Source of the DNA: Pseudomonas sp. CFBP13508
Lineage (GTDB): Bacteria; Pseudomonadota; Gammaproteobacteria; Pseudomonadales; Pseudomonadaceae
DNA length: 64,000 nucleotides
Reading direction: 5' to 3'
Assembly (NCBI RefSeq): GCF_005233515.1
Contig: NZ_QFZZ01000004.1
Span: 594,197-658,196 of the forward strand
Shown piece after piece: positions 24,288 to 31,722 of this stretch; positions within the stretch are counted from its first letter, which is position 1, and each line of letters starts with the position of its first letter. The notes under the pieces are model-generated. The model did not search any database. It saw only the letters and a program-made list of their open reading frames with translations, and had not been told where the DNA came from. The position numbers and the translations under genes are program-made.

Positions 24288-25610
24288 ATGAGCCAGGAAT
24301 TGCGGCTTGTCCGGCGCATCACACTGAAACTGATTCCCTTCCTGATCCTGCTGTACCTGATCGCCTATGTGGATCGCTCCGCCGTCGGCTTTGCCAAGCT
24401 GCACATGGGCGCCGACATCGGCATCGGCGACGCCGCCTATGGCCTCGGTGCCGGGCTGTTTTTCATCGGCTACTTTCTTCTAGAGATTCCCAGCAACCTG
24501 ATGCTCGAACGCTTCGGCGCGCGGCGCTGGTTCGCGCGGATCATGATCACCTGGGGCGCGATCACCATCGGCATGGCTTTTGTGCAAGGGCCGCACAGCT
24601 TCTATGTGATGCGCTTTCTGCTCGGCGCGGCGGAGGCGGGCTTCTTCCCTGGCGTGCTGTACTACATCACCCAATGGTTCCCGGTGCGCCATCGCGGCAA
24701 GATCCTCGGCCTGTTCATCCTGTCGCAACCGATCGCGATGATGATCACCGGTCCCGTGTCCGGTGGTTTGCTGGGCATGGACGGCATCCTTGGTCTGCAT
24801 GGCTGGCAGTGGCTGTTCATCGTCATCGGCACCCCGGCGATCCTGCTGACCTGGCCGGTCCTGCGCTGGCTGCCGGACGGCCCGCAGCAAGTGAAGTGGA
24901 TGGATCAGGCGGAAAAAGACTGGCTGACCGGCGAGCTGAAAAAGGACTTGCAGGAGTACGGCCAGACCCGTCACGGCAATCCGCTGCATGCGTTGAAAGA
25001 CAAACGCGTGTTGTTGCTGGCGCTGTTCTATCTGCCGGTGACCCTGAGCATTTATGGCCTCGGCCTGTGGCTGCCGACGCTGATCAAACAGTTCGGCGGC
25101 AGCGATCTGGTCACCGGTTTCGTCTCTTCGGTGCCATACATTTTCGGGATCATCGGCCTGCTGATCATTCCGCGCAGCTCCGACCGCTTGAATGATCGCT
25201 ACGGCCACTTGGCGGTGCTCTATGTGCTCGGTGCGCTGGGCCTGTTTCTCAGTGCCTGGCTGTCGCTGCCGGTGGCGCAACTGGCGGCGCTGTGTCTGGT
25301 GGCGTTCGCGTTGTTCTCGTGCACTGCGGTGTTCTGGACCTTGCCAGGGCGCTTCTTTGCCGGCGCGAGTGCCGCGGCGGGGATTGCCTTGATCAACTCG
25401 GTGGGCAATTTGGGCGGGTATATCGGGCCGTTCGTGATCGGCGCGTTGAAGGAATACACCGGCAATCTGGCTTCGGGGTTGTACTTCCTCTCGGGCGTGA
25501 TGGTGTTCGGGCTGATTCTGACCGGCATCGTCTACCGCGTGCTGGAACGCAAGCACGTGCTGCCCGTCGACCAGTTCGCCGCCAGCGCCCGTGGCGCGAC
25601 CCGAACCTGA
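24288..25610 (+). CDS. MFS transporter, anion:cation symporter family (sugar-acid uptake)
   Basis: A 440-residue inner-membrane transporter with about twelve hydrophobic helices. The N-terminal signature is FLILLYLIAYVDRSAVGFAK, then the first-half motif GLGAGLFFIGYFLLEIPSN and the loop RFGARRWFARIM. The family (ACS) moves organic anions such as glucarate, phthalate or hydroxyphenylacetate with protons. Divergent from the dehydratase and upstream of the FAH and ALDH genes, it is most simply the importer for the sugar acid. GGAG lies nine bases before the ATG. Confidence 0.87.
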   Translation: MSQELRLVRRITLKLIPFLILLYLIAYVDRSAVGFAKLHMGADIGIGDAAYGLGAGLFFIGYFLLEIPSNLMLERFGARRWFARIMITWGAITIGMAFVQGPHSFYVMRFLLGAAEAGFFPGVLYYITQWFPVRHRGKILGLFILSQPIAMMITGPVSGGLLGMDGILGLHGWQWLFIVIGTPAILLTWPVLRWLPDGPQQVKWMDQAEKDWLTGELKKDLQEYGQTRHGNPLHALKDKRVLLLALFYLPVTLSIYGLGLWLPTLIKQFGGSDLVTGFVSSVPYIFGIIGLLIIPRSSDRLNDRYGHLAVLYVLGALGLFLSAWLSLPVAQLAALCLVAFALFSCTAVFWTLPGRFFAGASAAAGIALINSVGNLGGYIGPFVIGALKEYTGNLASGLYFLSGVMVFGLILTGIVYRVLERKHVLPVDQFAASARGATRT

Positions 25611-25625
25611 CTGACCAACACTGGC

Positions 25626-25720
25626 CCCTGTGGGAGCGAGCCTGCTCGCGAAGAGGCCATAACATTCAACACTGCTGGTGACTGGTACACCGCTTTCGCG
25701 AGCAGGCTCGCTCCCACAGT
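25626..25720. repeat. REP pair (GTGGGAGCGAGCCTGCTCGCGAA class)
   Basis: Facing copies between the MFS gene and the FAH-family gene. The element sits within what is probably one transcription unit, so it may reduce read-through or stabilise the upstream message. Confidence 0.85.
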
Positions 25721-25755
25721 GGATGGCGGCGTTTTTGATGGAACAGGAGAAAATC

Positions 25756-26748
25756 ATGCATCTGGTTCAATTCGAATTACCCAACGGCGAGCGCCGTGTC
25801 GGCGTGGTCGACAACGGTCAGGTCCGCGAAGTCGAGGACGCCCGCAGTGTCCGTGATCTGGCCCTGGCTGCAATCGAGGCCGGCAGCTCCCTTGAGCAGC
25901 AAGTGCAAAGCCTCGGCCTCGGTGCCAGCCACGACTACGCGCAGTTGCTCAAAGACCTGCGCATCCTGCCTCCACTGGATCACCCGGACCCGGCTCACAT
26001 GCTGGTCAGCGGTACTGGTCTGACCCATCTGGGCAGTGCTTCGGCCCGCGACAAGATGCACCAGCAGGCCGGCGATGAAGCGGCGATGACCGACACCATG
26101 CGCATTTTCAAATGGGGCGTGGAGGGTGGCAAACCGGCGGCGGGGCAGGCCGGCGTGCAACCAGAGTGGTTCTACAAGGGCGACGGCAGCATTGTCGTGC
26201 GTCCGGGGCAGCCGTTCCCGCTGCCGCCGTTCGCCGAAGACGCCGGCGAAGAGCCGGAGATGGCCGGCCTATATGTCATCGGCAACGATGGCAAGCCGTA
26301 TCGCCTCGGTTTCGCCGTCGGTAACGAGTTCTCCGACCACGTCATGGAACGCAAGAATTACCTGTACCTGGCGCACTCGAAATTGCGCAGTTGCAGTTAT
26401 GGCCCGGAACTTCGTACCGGTGAATTGCCTCAACACCTTGCCGGCACCAGCCGAATCCTGCGTGACGGCGAAGTGCTCTGGCAGAACGAGTTCCTCAGCG
26501 GCGAGGCCAACATGTGCCACAGCCTGGCGAACCTTGAGTACCACCACTTCAAATACAGTCAGTTCCTGCGTCCGGGCGACGTGCATATTCACTTTTTCGG
26601 CACTGCGACCCTGTCGTTTGCCGACGGCATCCGCACCCAGCCGGGCGACACGTTCGAGATCAGCCAGGCCGACTTCGGCGCACCGCTGGTCAACGGTATC
26701 GCACCGGTTCAGGCGGCTTTTGAACCGGACAGCATCGGCACCCTTTAA
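25756..26748 (+). CDS. FAH-family 2-keto-3-deoxy sugar acid dehydratase (AraD1/GguC-like)
   Basis: A 330-residue fumarylacetoacetate-hydrolase-superfamily protein. It matches the AraD1 group: MLVSGTGLTHLGSASARDKMH near 80, FKWGVEGGKPAAGQAGVQPEW, and metal-site acids around LYVIGNDGKPYRLGFAVGNEFSDH and SGEANMCHSLANLEYHHF. These enzymes dehydrate 2-keto-3-deoxy-L-arabinonate to alpha-ketoglutarate semialdehyde, which the next gene would oxidise. The ATG at 25756 has AGGAG six bases upstream; the frame from 25678 starts inside the REP. Confidence 0.85.
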   Translation: MHLVQFELPNGERRVGVVDNGQVREVEDARSVRDLALAAIEAGSSLEQQVQSLGLGASHDYAQLLKDLRILPPLDHPDPAHMLVSGTGLTHLGSASARDKMHQQAGDEAAMTDTMRIFKWGVEGGKPAAGQAGVQPEWFYKGDGSIVVRPGQPFPLPPFAEDAGEEPEMAGLYVIGNDGKPYRLGFAVGNEFSDHVMERKNYLYLAHSKLRSCSYGPELRTGELPQHLAGTSRILRDGEVLWQNEFLSGEANMCHSLANLEYHHFKYSQFLRPGDVHIHFFGTATLSFADGIRTQPGDTFEISQADFGAPLVNGIAPVQAAFEPDSIGTL

Positions 26749-26757
26749 GGAGATCCC

Positions 26758-28338
26758 ATGACTCAGATTCTCGGTCACAACTACATCGGCGGTCAGCGCA
26801 GCGCCGCCGGCAGCGTCAAACTGCACTCGGTAGACGCCAGCACTGGCGAGGCCCTGCCGCACGATTTCATTCAGGCCACGGCCGAAGAAGTCGACGCCGC
26901 CGCCAAGGCCGCCGCTGCGGCTTACCCGACCTATCGCAGCCTCAGCGCCGAACGTCGCGCGCAATTCCTCGATGCGGTCGCGGATGAGCTGGATGCGCTT
27001 GGCGATGATTTCGTTGCTGTGGTCTGCCGCGAAACCGCGCTGCCGGCCGGACGTATTCAGGGCGAGCGCGGTCGCACCAGCGGGCAGATGCGTCTGTTCG
27101 CCAAAGTCCTGCGTCGCGGTGATTTCTACGGCGCGCGGATCGATCAGGCATTGCCGGATCGTCAGCCGCTGCCACGTCCGGATCTGCGTCAGTACCGCAT
27201 CGGCCTCGGCCCGGTCGCCGTGTTTGGTGCCAGCAACTTCCCGCTGGCGTTCTCCACTGCCGGTGGCGATACCGCAGCAGCACTGGCCGCCGGTTGCCCG
27301 GTGGTATTCAAGGCGCACAGCGGCCACATGGCCACCGCTGAACTGGTCGCCGACGCGATCATTCGTGCCGCAGAAAAAACCGGTATGCCCGCCGGCGTGT
27401 TCAACATGATCTACGGTGGCGGCGTCGGTGAATGGCTGGTCAAGCATCCGGCGATTCAGGCCGTTGGTTTCACCGGCTCGCTGAAGGGCGGTCGCGCCTT
27501 GTGCGACATGGCTGCCGCACGTCCGCAACCGATCCCGGTGTTCGCCGAGATGTCGAGCATCAACCCGGTGATCGTTTTGCCGCAAGCACTGGCCACACGT
27601 TCGGAAACCGTCGCGCGCGACCTCACCGCTTCGGTGGTTCAGGGTTGCGGTCAGTTCTGCACCAACCCGGGTCTGGTCATCGGTATTCGCTCGCCGCAGT
27701 TCAGCGCGTTTGTCCAACAAGTCGCCGCTGCAATCGGTGATCAACCGGCGCAAACCATGCTCAACGCCGGCACCCTCGGCAGCTATGGCAAAGGCCTGGA
27801 AAAGCTTCTGGCGCACAGCGGCATCGCGCATCTGGCCGGTAATCCGCAGCAGGGCAATCAGGCGCAGCCGCAGTTGTTCAAGGCCGATGTCAGCCTGTTG
27901 ATCAACGGCGATGAAGTGCTGCAGGAAGAAGTGTTCGGCCCGACCACGGTGATCGTCGAAGTGGCCGATCAGGCACAACTGAGCGCAGCGCTGCACGGCC
28001 TGCACGGTCAATTGACCGCGACGATCATCGGCGAGCCGTCTGATTTCGAGCAATTCGCCGAACTGACGCCGCTGCTGGAACAGAAAGTCGGGCGCATCCT
28101 GCTCAACGGTTATCCGACCGGTGTCGAAGTGTGCGATTCGATGGTGCACGGCGGGCCGTACCCGGCGACGTCCGATGCGCGCGGCACGTCAGTGGGCACG
28201 CTGGCGATCGACCGCTTCCTGCGCCCGGTGTGCTTCCAGAACTACCCGGACAGCTTGCTGCCCGAACCACTGAAAAACGCCAACCCGCTGCGGATTCAGC
28301 GTTTGGTGGATGGCAAGCCATCGCGTGAGGCGATCTAA
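26758..28338 (+). CDS. Alpha-ketoglutarate semialdehyde dehydrogenase
   Basis: A 526-residue ALDH of the type III KGSA dehydrogenase group, producing alpha-ketoglutarate for the TCA cycle. The cofactor region is FGASNFPLAFSTAGGDTAAA, the catalytic Glu is in VFAEMSSINPV, and the catalytic Cys is in GQFCTNPGLV. The substrate end has GYPTGVEVCDSMVHGGPYP, typical of the group. AGGAG lies six bases before the ATG, ten bases after the FAH gene, so the last two pathway steps are translated together. Confidence 0.88.
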   Translation: MTQILGHNYIGGQRSAAGSVKLHSVDASTGEALPHDFIQATAEEVDAAAKAAAAAYPTYRSLSAERRAQFLDAVADELDALGDDFVAVVCRETALPAGRIQGERGRTSGQMRLFAKVLRRGDFYGARIDQALPDRQPLPRPDLRQYRIGLGPVAVFGASNFPLAFSTAGGDTAAALAAGCPVVFKAHSGHMATAELVADAIIRAAEKTGMPAGVFNMIYGGGVGEWLVKHPAIQAVGFTGSLKGGRALCDMAAARPQPIPVFAEMSSINPVIVLPQALATRSETVARDLTASVVQGCGQFCTNPGLVIGIRSPQFSAFVQQVAAAIGDQPAQTMLNAGTLGSYGKGLEKLLAHSGIAHLAGNPQQGNQAQPQLFKADVSLLINGDEVLQEEVFGPTTVIVEVADQAQLSAALHGLHGQLTATIIGEPSDFEQFAELTPLLEQKVGRILLNGYPTGVEVCDSMVHGGPYPATSDARGTSVGTLAIDRFLRPVCFQNYPDSLLPEPLKNANPLRIQRLVDGKPSREAI

Positions 28339-28353
28339 AGCCAAGCCGATGTC

Positions 28354-28447
28354 CCCTGTGGGAGCGAGCCTGCTCGCGAACGCGGAATATCAGCCAGTTA
28401 TTTGTTAGCTGGCACACCGTCTTCGCGAGCAGGCTCGCTCCCACAGA
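28354..28447. repeat. REP pair (GTGGGAGCGAGCCTGCTCGCGAA class)
   Basis: Facing copies directly after the KGSA dehydrogenase gene, probably closing the sugar-acid transcript. About 70 bases then lead to the next small gene. Confidence 0.85.
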
Positions 28448-28517
28448 GGTTCCAGCAGGGGCCTCTGGATCACATTGGGCTATCATTGGCCCTTTCCCCC
28501 TAGAAAGACTGTTTGCC

Positions 28518-28829
28518 ATGACTGCCCAAACCCTTCTCAACGCCCTCGAACACTGCGGTATGGTCGAAATCGATGGCCTGCACGCCTTCGAATTCGCCCT
28601 CGACGAGGACGATAACCTGCACATCGAATGCATCGATGGCCGTGAAGCCAAACACTGGGAATTCACCCCGGCGCAGGTCGCGCAAGCGACGTTCGATGAG
28701 ACGCTGCAGAGCTGGCTGATCACCGGTTACGCCAGCGACACCAAGACCACGGGCGAGCATCGTCTGGTGTGCCTCGGCGACGTAGTCAGCAGCAGCGACG
28801 ATGAGGATGACAATAATGAAAATGCGTAA
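28518..28829 (+). CDS. Small acidic protein, probably DUF5629 family
   Basis: A 103-residue acidic protein: MVEIDGLHAFEFALDEDDNL, then CIDGREAKHWEFTPAQVAQA, ending in an Asp/Glu-rich tail (SSSDDEDDNNEN). There is no signal peptide and no membrane helix. I recall it as a Pseudomonas-restricted DUF5629 protein; the name should be treated as likely, not certain. Its 3' end overlaps the lactonase start by 14 bases, so the two may be co-translated. Function unknown. Confidence 0.7.
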   Translation: MTAQTLLNALEHCGMVEIDGLHAFEFALDEDDNLHIECIDGREAKHWEFTPAQVAQATFDETLQSWLITGYASDTKTTGEHRLVCLGDVVSSSDDEDDNNENA

Positions 28830-29991
28830 CTTCTGGCCATTGCTGATGGCCGGCAGCGTCGGCGCGATGGGGCTTTCCAGCGCCTCTGCCGACACCTTGC
28901 AGTTGCTGGTCGGCTCATACACCGCCGGTTCCAGCCAGGGCATCTACCGCATGCAGTTCGACAGCGCCACCGGCCAGATCGACGCCAAGCCACTGCAAGT
29001 GGTCAAGACCGAAAACCCTTCGTGGCTGACCCTCTCGAAAGACCAGAAACGCCTGTTCGTGGTCAATGAAAACGGTCCGGGCCAGACTGACCCGGTCGGC
29101 CGCGTCAGCAGCTTCGCCATCGACCCGAAGACCCATGCGCTGAGCCTGATCAATCAAGTGCAGAGCCTGGGCAACGAGCCTACCCATTCCAGCCTCAGCG
29201 CTGATGCCAAACACCTGTTCGTCAGCAACTATTCGGTGATGGAAGATCCGGGCGGCACCCTGGCGGTATTGCCGGTCGATGCCGACGGCCAGCTGAAACC
29301 GGTGGTGCAGATGAGCGGCCACCCGGCCAGCCGGGTCAATCCTGAGCGTCAGGCTTCCAATCATGTGCACTCGACGGTGTCTTCGCCGGACGGGCGCTAT
29401 GTGTTCTCCAATGATTTGGGCGCGGACAAGGTTTTCATCTATCAGTACGACCCGAAGGCCAACCCGCACTTGCCGCTAACCCCGGCGAAAACCGCCTCGG
29501 TAGCCTTGCCGGCCGGTAGTGGCCCGCGTCATCTGCTGTTCAGCGCTGATGGCAAACACGCTTGGCTGACCATGGAGATGAGCGCGCAGGTTGCGGTGTT
29601 CGATTACAAGGACGGCGTACTGACGCAGACGCAACTGGTCGATCTCGCGGCGGGCCAGCCAACTTCGGACAAGGCCGGCGCGGCGCTGCATGCTTCGGCT
29701 GACGGCAAGTTTCTCTACGTGAGCAATCGCGGCACGGCCAATCAGCTCGTAGTGTTCGGCATTGATCCTGCGACCGGTCAGCTCAAAGAGCTGCAAAAGC
29801 GCTCGGTCGAGGGTGATCACCCGCGCGAGTTTGCCCTCGATCCGAGCGGCAAATTCGTCTTGATTGCCAACCAGAAGAGCAACCAGATTGTCGTCGTCGA
29901 ACGCGATGCCAACACCGGTCTGCTGGGCAAAACCGTGCAAAAACTGCCGATGGACGCGCCAAGCGATCTGAAATTCCTGGTGCGACAATAA
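28816..29991 (+). CDS. Exported lactonase (seven-bladed propeller, Pgl/cycloisomerase-2 family)
   Basis: A 391-residue lactonase-fold protein. The signal peptide (1-25) ends SSASA, followed by LQLLVGSYTAGSSQGIYRMQF, the family start. Propeller landmarks include SWLTLSKDQKRLFVVNE, RQASNHVHSTVSSPDGRYVFSNDLGADKVF, GSGPRHLLFSADGKHAWLTMEM and GDHPREFALDPSGKFVLIANQ. AGGA lies eight bases before the ATG at 28816. Beside the sugar-acid genes it would convert an aldonolactone to the acid in the periplasm, ready for the MFS importer. That role is inferred. Confidence 0.82.
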   Translation: MKMRNFWPLLMAGSVGAMGLSSASADTLQLLVGSYTAGSSQGIYRMQFDSATGQIDAKPLQVVKTENPSWLTLSKDQKRLFVVNENGPGQTDPVGRVSSFAIDPKTHALSLINQVQSLGNEPTHSSLSADAKHLFVSNYSVMEDPGGTLAVLPVDADGQLKPVVQMSGHPASRVNPERQASNHVHSTVSSPDGRYVFSNDLGADKVFIYQYDPKANPHLPLTPAKTASVALPAGSGPRHLLFSADGKHAWLTMEMSAQVAVFDYKDGVLTQTQLVDLAAGQPTSDKAGAALHASADGKFLYVSNRGTANQLVVFGIDPATGQLKELQKRSVEGDHPREFALDPSGKFVLIANQKSNQIVVVERDANTGLLGKTVQKLPMDAPSDLKFLVRQ

Positions 29992-30147
29992 GCCACAGGC
30001 CCCGGTCTACGGGGCTTGCATCGTTGTATTAATTGCACTGATAACGGCTAATGCTACAAAAGATTTCAAGCGAGCAACCCTCGAGCGTTACGTTTGTTTC
30101 ACAGCCCGACCGGGCAAACCAAGCAAACGAACACGAGGGTTACCGCC

Positions 30148-30327
30148 ATGAACTTCAATCTCTTCTCCGTCATCGCCGCTTCCGCCATTTCTGCCACCGT
30201 GGTATTGCCAGCCGGTGCCAACGTCGAAATCGCCAGCAAAAAATCCCACACCCAGAGCTACACCCAGAAATACCTGCAACAAAGCGCCAACTTCTACGCT
30301 GCGCTGGATCACAAAACCCAAGCCTGA
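30148..30327 (+). CDS. Small exported protein, unknown
   Basis: A 59-residue protein with a hydrophobic start (FSVIAASAISATVVLPAGANV) that looks like a signal peptide, leaving a mature peptide of about 33 residues rich in Lys, Gln and Tyr (KKSHTQSYTQKYLQQSANF). GAGGG lies nine bases before the ATG. A GC hairpin (GCCCC..GGGGC, 29999-30015) after the lactonase may end the previous transcript. I do not recognise a family. Confidence 0.6.
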   Translation: MNFNLFSVIAASAISATVVLPAGANVEIASKKSHTQSYTQKYLQQSANFYAALDHKTQA

Positions 30328-30340
30328 AATTGCCATCTCC

Positions 30341-30425
30341 TTGTTGGAGCTGCCGAAGGCTGCGATCTCTTGATCTTGTTTTTCAAAGCAAAATCAAGAG
30401 ATCGCAGCCTTCGGCAGCTCCTACA
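30341..30425. repeat. REP pair (TTGGAGCTGCCGAAGG class), inverted
   Basis: Facing copies as at 4588 and 13683. The remaining 150 bases to the next small gene show nothing I can name. Confidence 0.85.
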
Positions 30426-30583
30426 CGCGCGCGGGTTCTGCACTCATAGGTTTTCTCTCGCTGGCAAATAGAGCCAGTAAATAATCAACGAAGCTGATAT
30501 TCACCATTGCGAACCCTGAGTGGTTGCTTCGGCTTTTTTGATTGATTCTGTGGCCATCGAAACCTTTGCCCACGGAGAACACC

Positions 30584-30796
30584 ATGGCCAGCGCAATCCT
30601 CACTTCCGCCAAACGCGGCGCCTACCTGGCCATCGGTCTGTACTTGGCCGTGGTGCTGTTCGTCAGCATCGGCGCGCAGATGGAACACAGCTTCGACGCC
30701 CCGATCGACGTCGCCCACCCCGGCATCCAGTTCGAACTGCGCTCGCAAAGCGCGATGGTCGACAGGGCTGAACTCGCAGGAGTCGGCGGCGCATGA
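30584..30796 (+). CDS. Small single-pass membrane protein, unknown
   Basis: A 70-residue protein with one hydrophobic helix (GAYLAIGLYLAVVLFVSIGA, about 11-30) and a polar tail that includes APIDVAHPGIQFELRSQ. GGAGA lies about six bases before the ATG. Its stop overlaps the next start (ATGA, 30793-30796), so the pair is made together. No family recognised. Confidence 0.65.
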   Translation: MASAILTSAKRGAYLAIGLYLAVVLFVSIGAQMEHSFDAPIDVAHPGIQFELRSQSAMVDRAELAGVGGA

Positions 30797-31050
30797 AAGG
30801 CTACAGACTCTGGGTCATCGCCAGCCTCGCGCTGATGACCAACGGCGCCTCACTGTTGGGGTTTGGCCAGGGCTCGGTGGGCGGTTTGGCCCGGGCCATA
30901 GAGGCCAACCACAACATCGCGCACAACATTGAACGCGCCAACACGCTGGGGCTGATGGCCGGCAATCCACCGGTCAAGGTCGCGGTGGATTTTCTCGGGC
31001 CGTTTGAAGTGGATTGCATGGCGCTGGGCATGTGTAACGCCCTGGCCTGA
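30793..31050 (+). CDS. Small exported protein, unknown; coupled to the preceding gene
   Basis: An 85-residue protein with an N-terminal hydrophobic stretch (WVIASLALMTNGASLLGFG) that may be a signal peptide or membrane anchor. The C-terminal half ends FEVDCMALGMCNALA, whose two cysteines could form a disulphide. It overlaps the previous gene by four bases. No family recognised. Confidence 0.62.
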   Translation: MKGYRLWVIASLALMTNGASLLGFGQGSVGGLARAIEANHNIAHNIERANTLGLMAGNPPVKVAVDFLGPFEVDCMALGMCNALA

Positions 31051-31054
31051 CGAA

Positions 31055-31121
31055 GATCGTTCCCACGCTCTGCGTGGGAACGATCAGATCAAAAGATCGC
31101 AGCCTTCGGCAGCTCCTACAT
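31055..31121. repeat. Composite hairpin/REP
   Basis: GATCGTTCCCACGC and GCGTGGGAACGATC are perfect inverted arms (31055-31085), followed by one arm of the GATCGCAGCCTTCGGCAGCTCC REP. It closes both the small-protein unit and the opposing GST gene. Confidence 0.8.
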
Positions 31122-31125
31122 CGGA

Positions 31126-31722
31126 TTACTTCTTCATGATCGAGGTGAACAGCTCGGATTCGAGCAAGCGCTGCAACCAGGCTTGTAAGCGCACATAAGG
31201 GGTCTGCGCAAACCACTCGCGATCAACATGAGCGAACTGTCGGACGAAGGGCAGCAGGGCGATGTCGGCGAGGCTCGGATGCTCGGCCAGTAAGTAGTCA
31301 CGTCCTTCAAGCAGCTCATCCAGTTTCTGCAGAAACAACGCACCTTCAGCTCGATAAGCTTCCATCGGCTGCTCGGGGTAGCGCTCGGCGTACTTGTAGC
31401 GATTCAAAGCCGATTTGAAAATCTGATCATTACCTTCAATCAGTTTTTCCATCCAAAGCGCTGCGAACGAGTCGCCGGCCAGCAACCAATCATCCGGATC
31501 ATTCTGCGCCAATGCCCAGCGCATGATCTGCAGACTCTCATCAATCACCACGCCATCGGCATTCAGCACCGGCACGGTGCCCTTGGGCGAGAGCGCGAGC
31601 ATCTGCGCCGGCTTGTTCTTGAGGCTGACCTCAACGATCTCCACCGGCACGCCCGCATAACGCAGGGCCATTCGCGCACGCATCGCGTAGGGGCAGCGGC
31701 GGAACGAATACAGTGTGTTCAT
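31126..31722 (-). CDS. Glutathione S-transferase-like protein
   Basis: A 198-residue GST. The thioredoxin-like N-domain begins MNTLYSFRRCPYAMRARMALRYAG; CPYAMRAR is the active-site region of the glutaredoxin-like and beta-type groups. It continues SPKGTVPVLNADGVVIDES, the glutathione-binding part, followed by a helical C-domain. Its start overlaps the sbcC stop (31719-31722), so it is the third gene of an sbcD-sbcC-gst unit. A redox or electrophile role beside DNA-break processing is only suggested by position. Confidence 0.85.
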   Translation of the reverse strand: MNTLYSFRRCPYAMRARMALRYAGVPVEIVEVSLKNKPAQMLALSPKGTVPVLNADGVVIDESLQIMRWALAQNDPDDWLLAGDSFAALWMEKLIEGNDQIFKSALNRYKYAERYPEQPMEAYRAEGALFLQKLDELLEGRDYLLAEHPSLADIALLPFVRQFAHVDREWFAQTPYVRLQAWLQRLLESELFTSIMKK

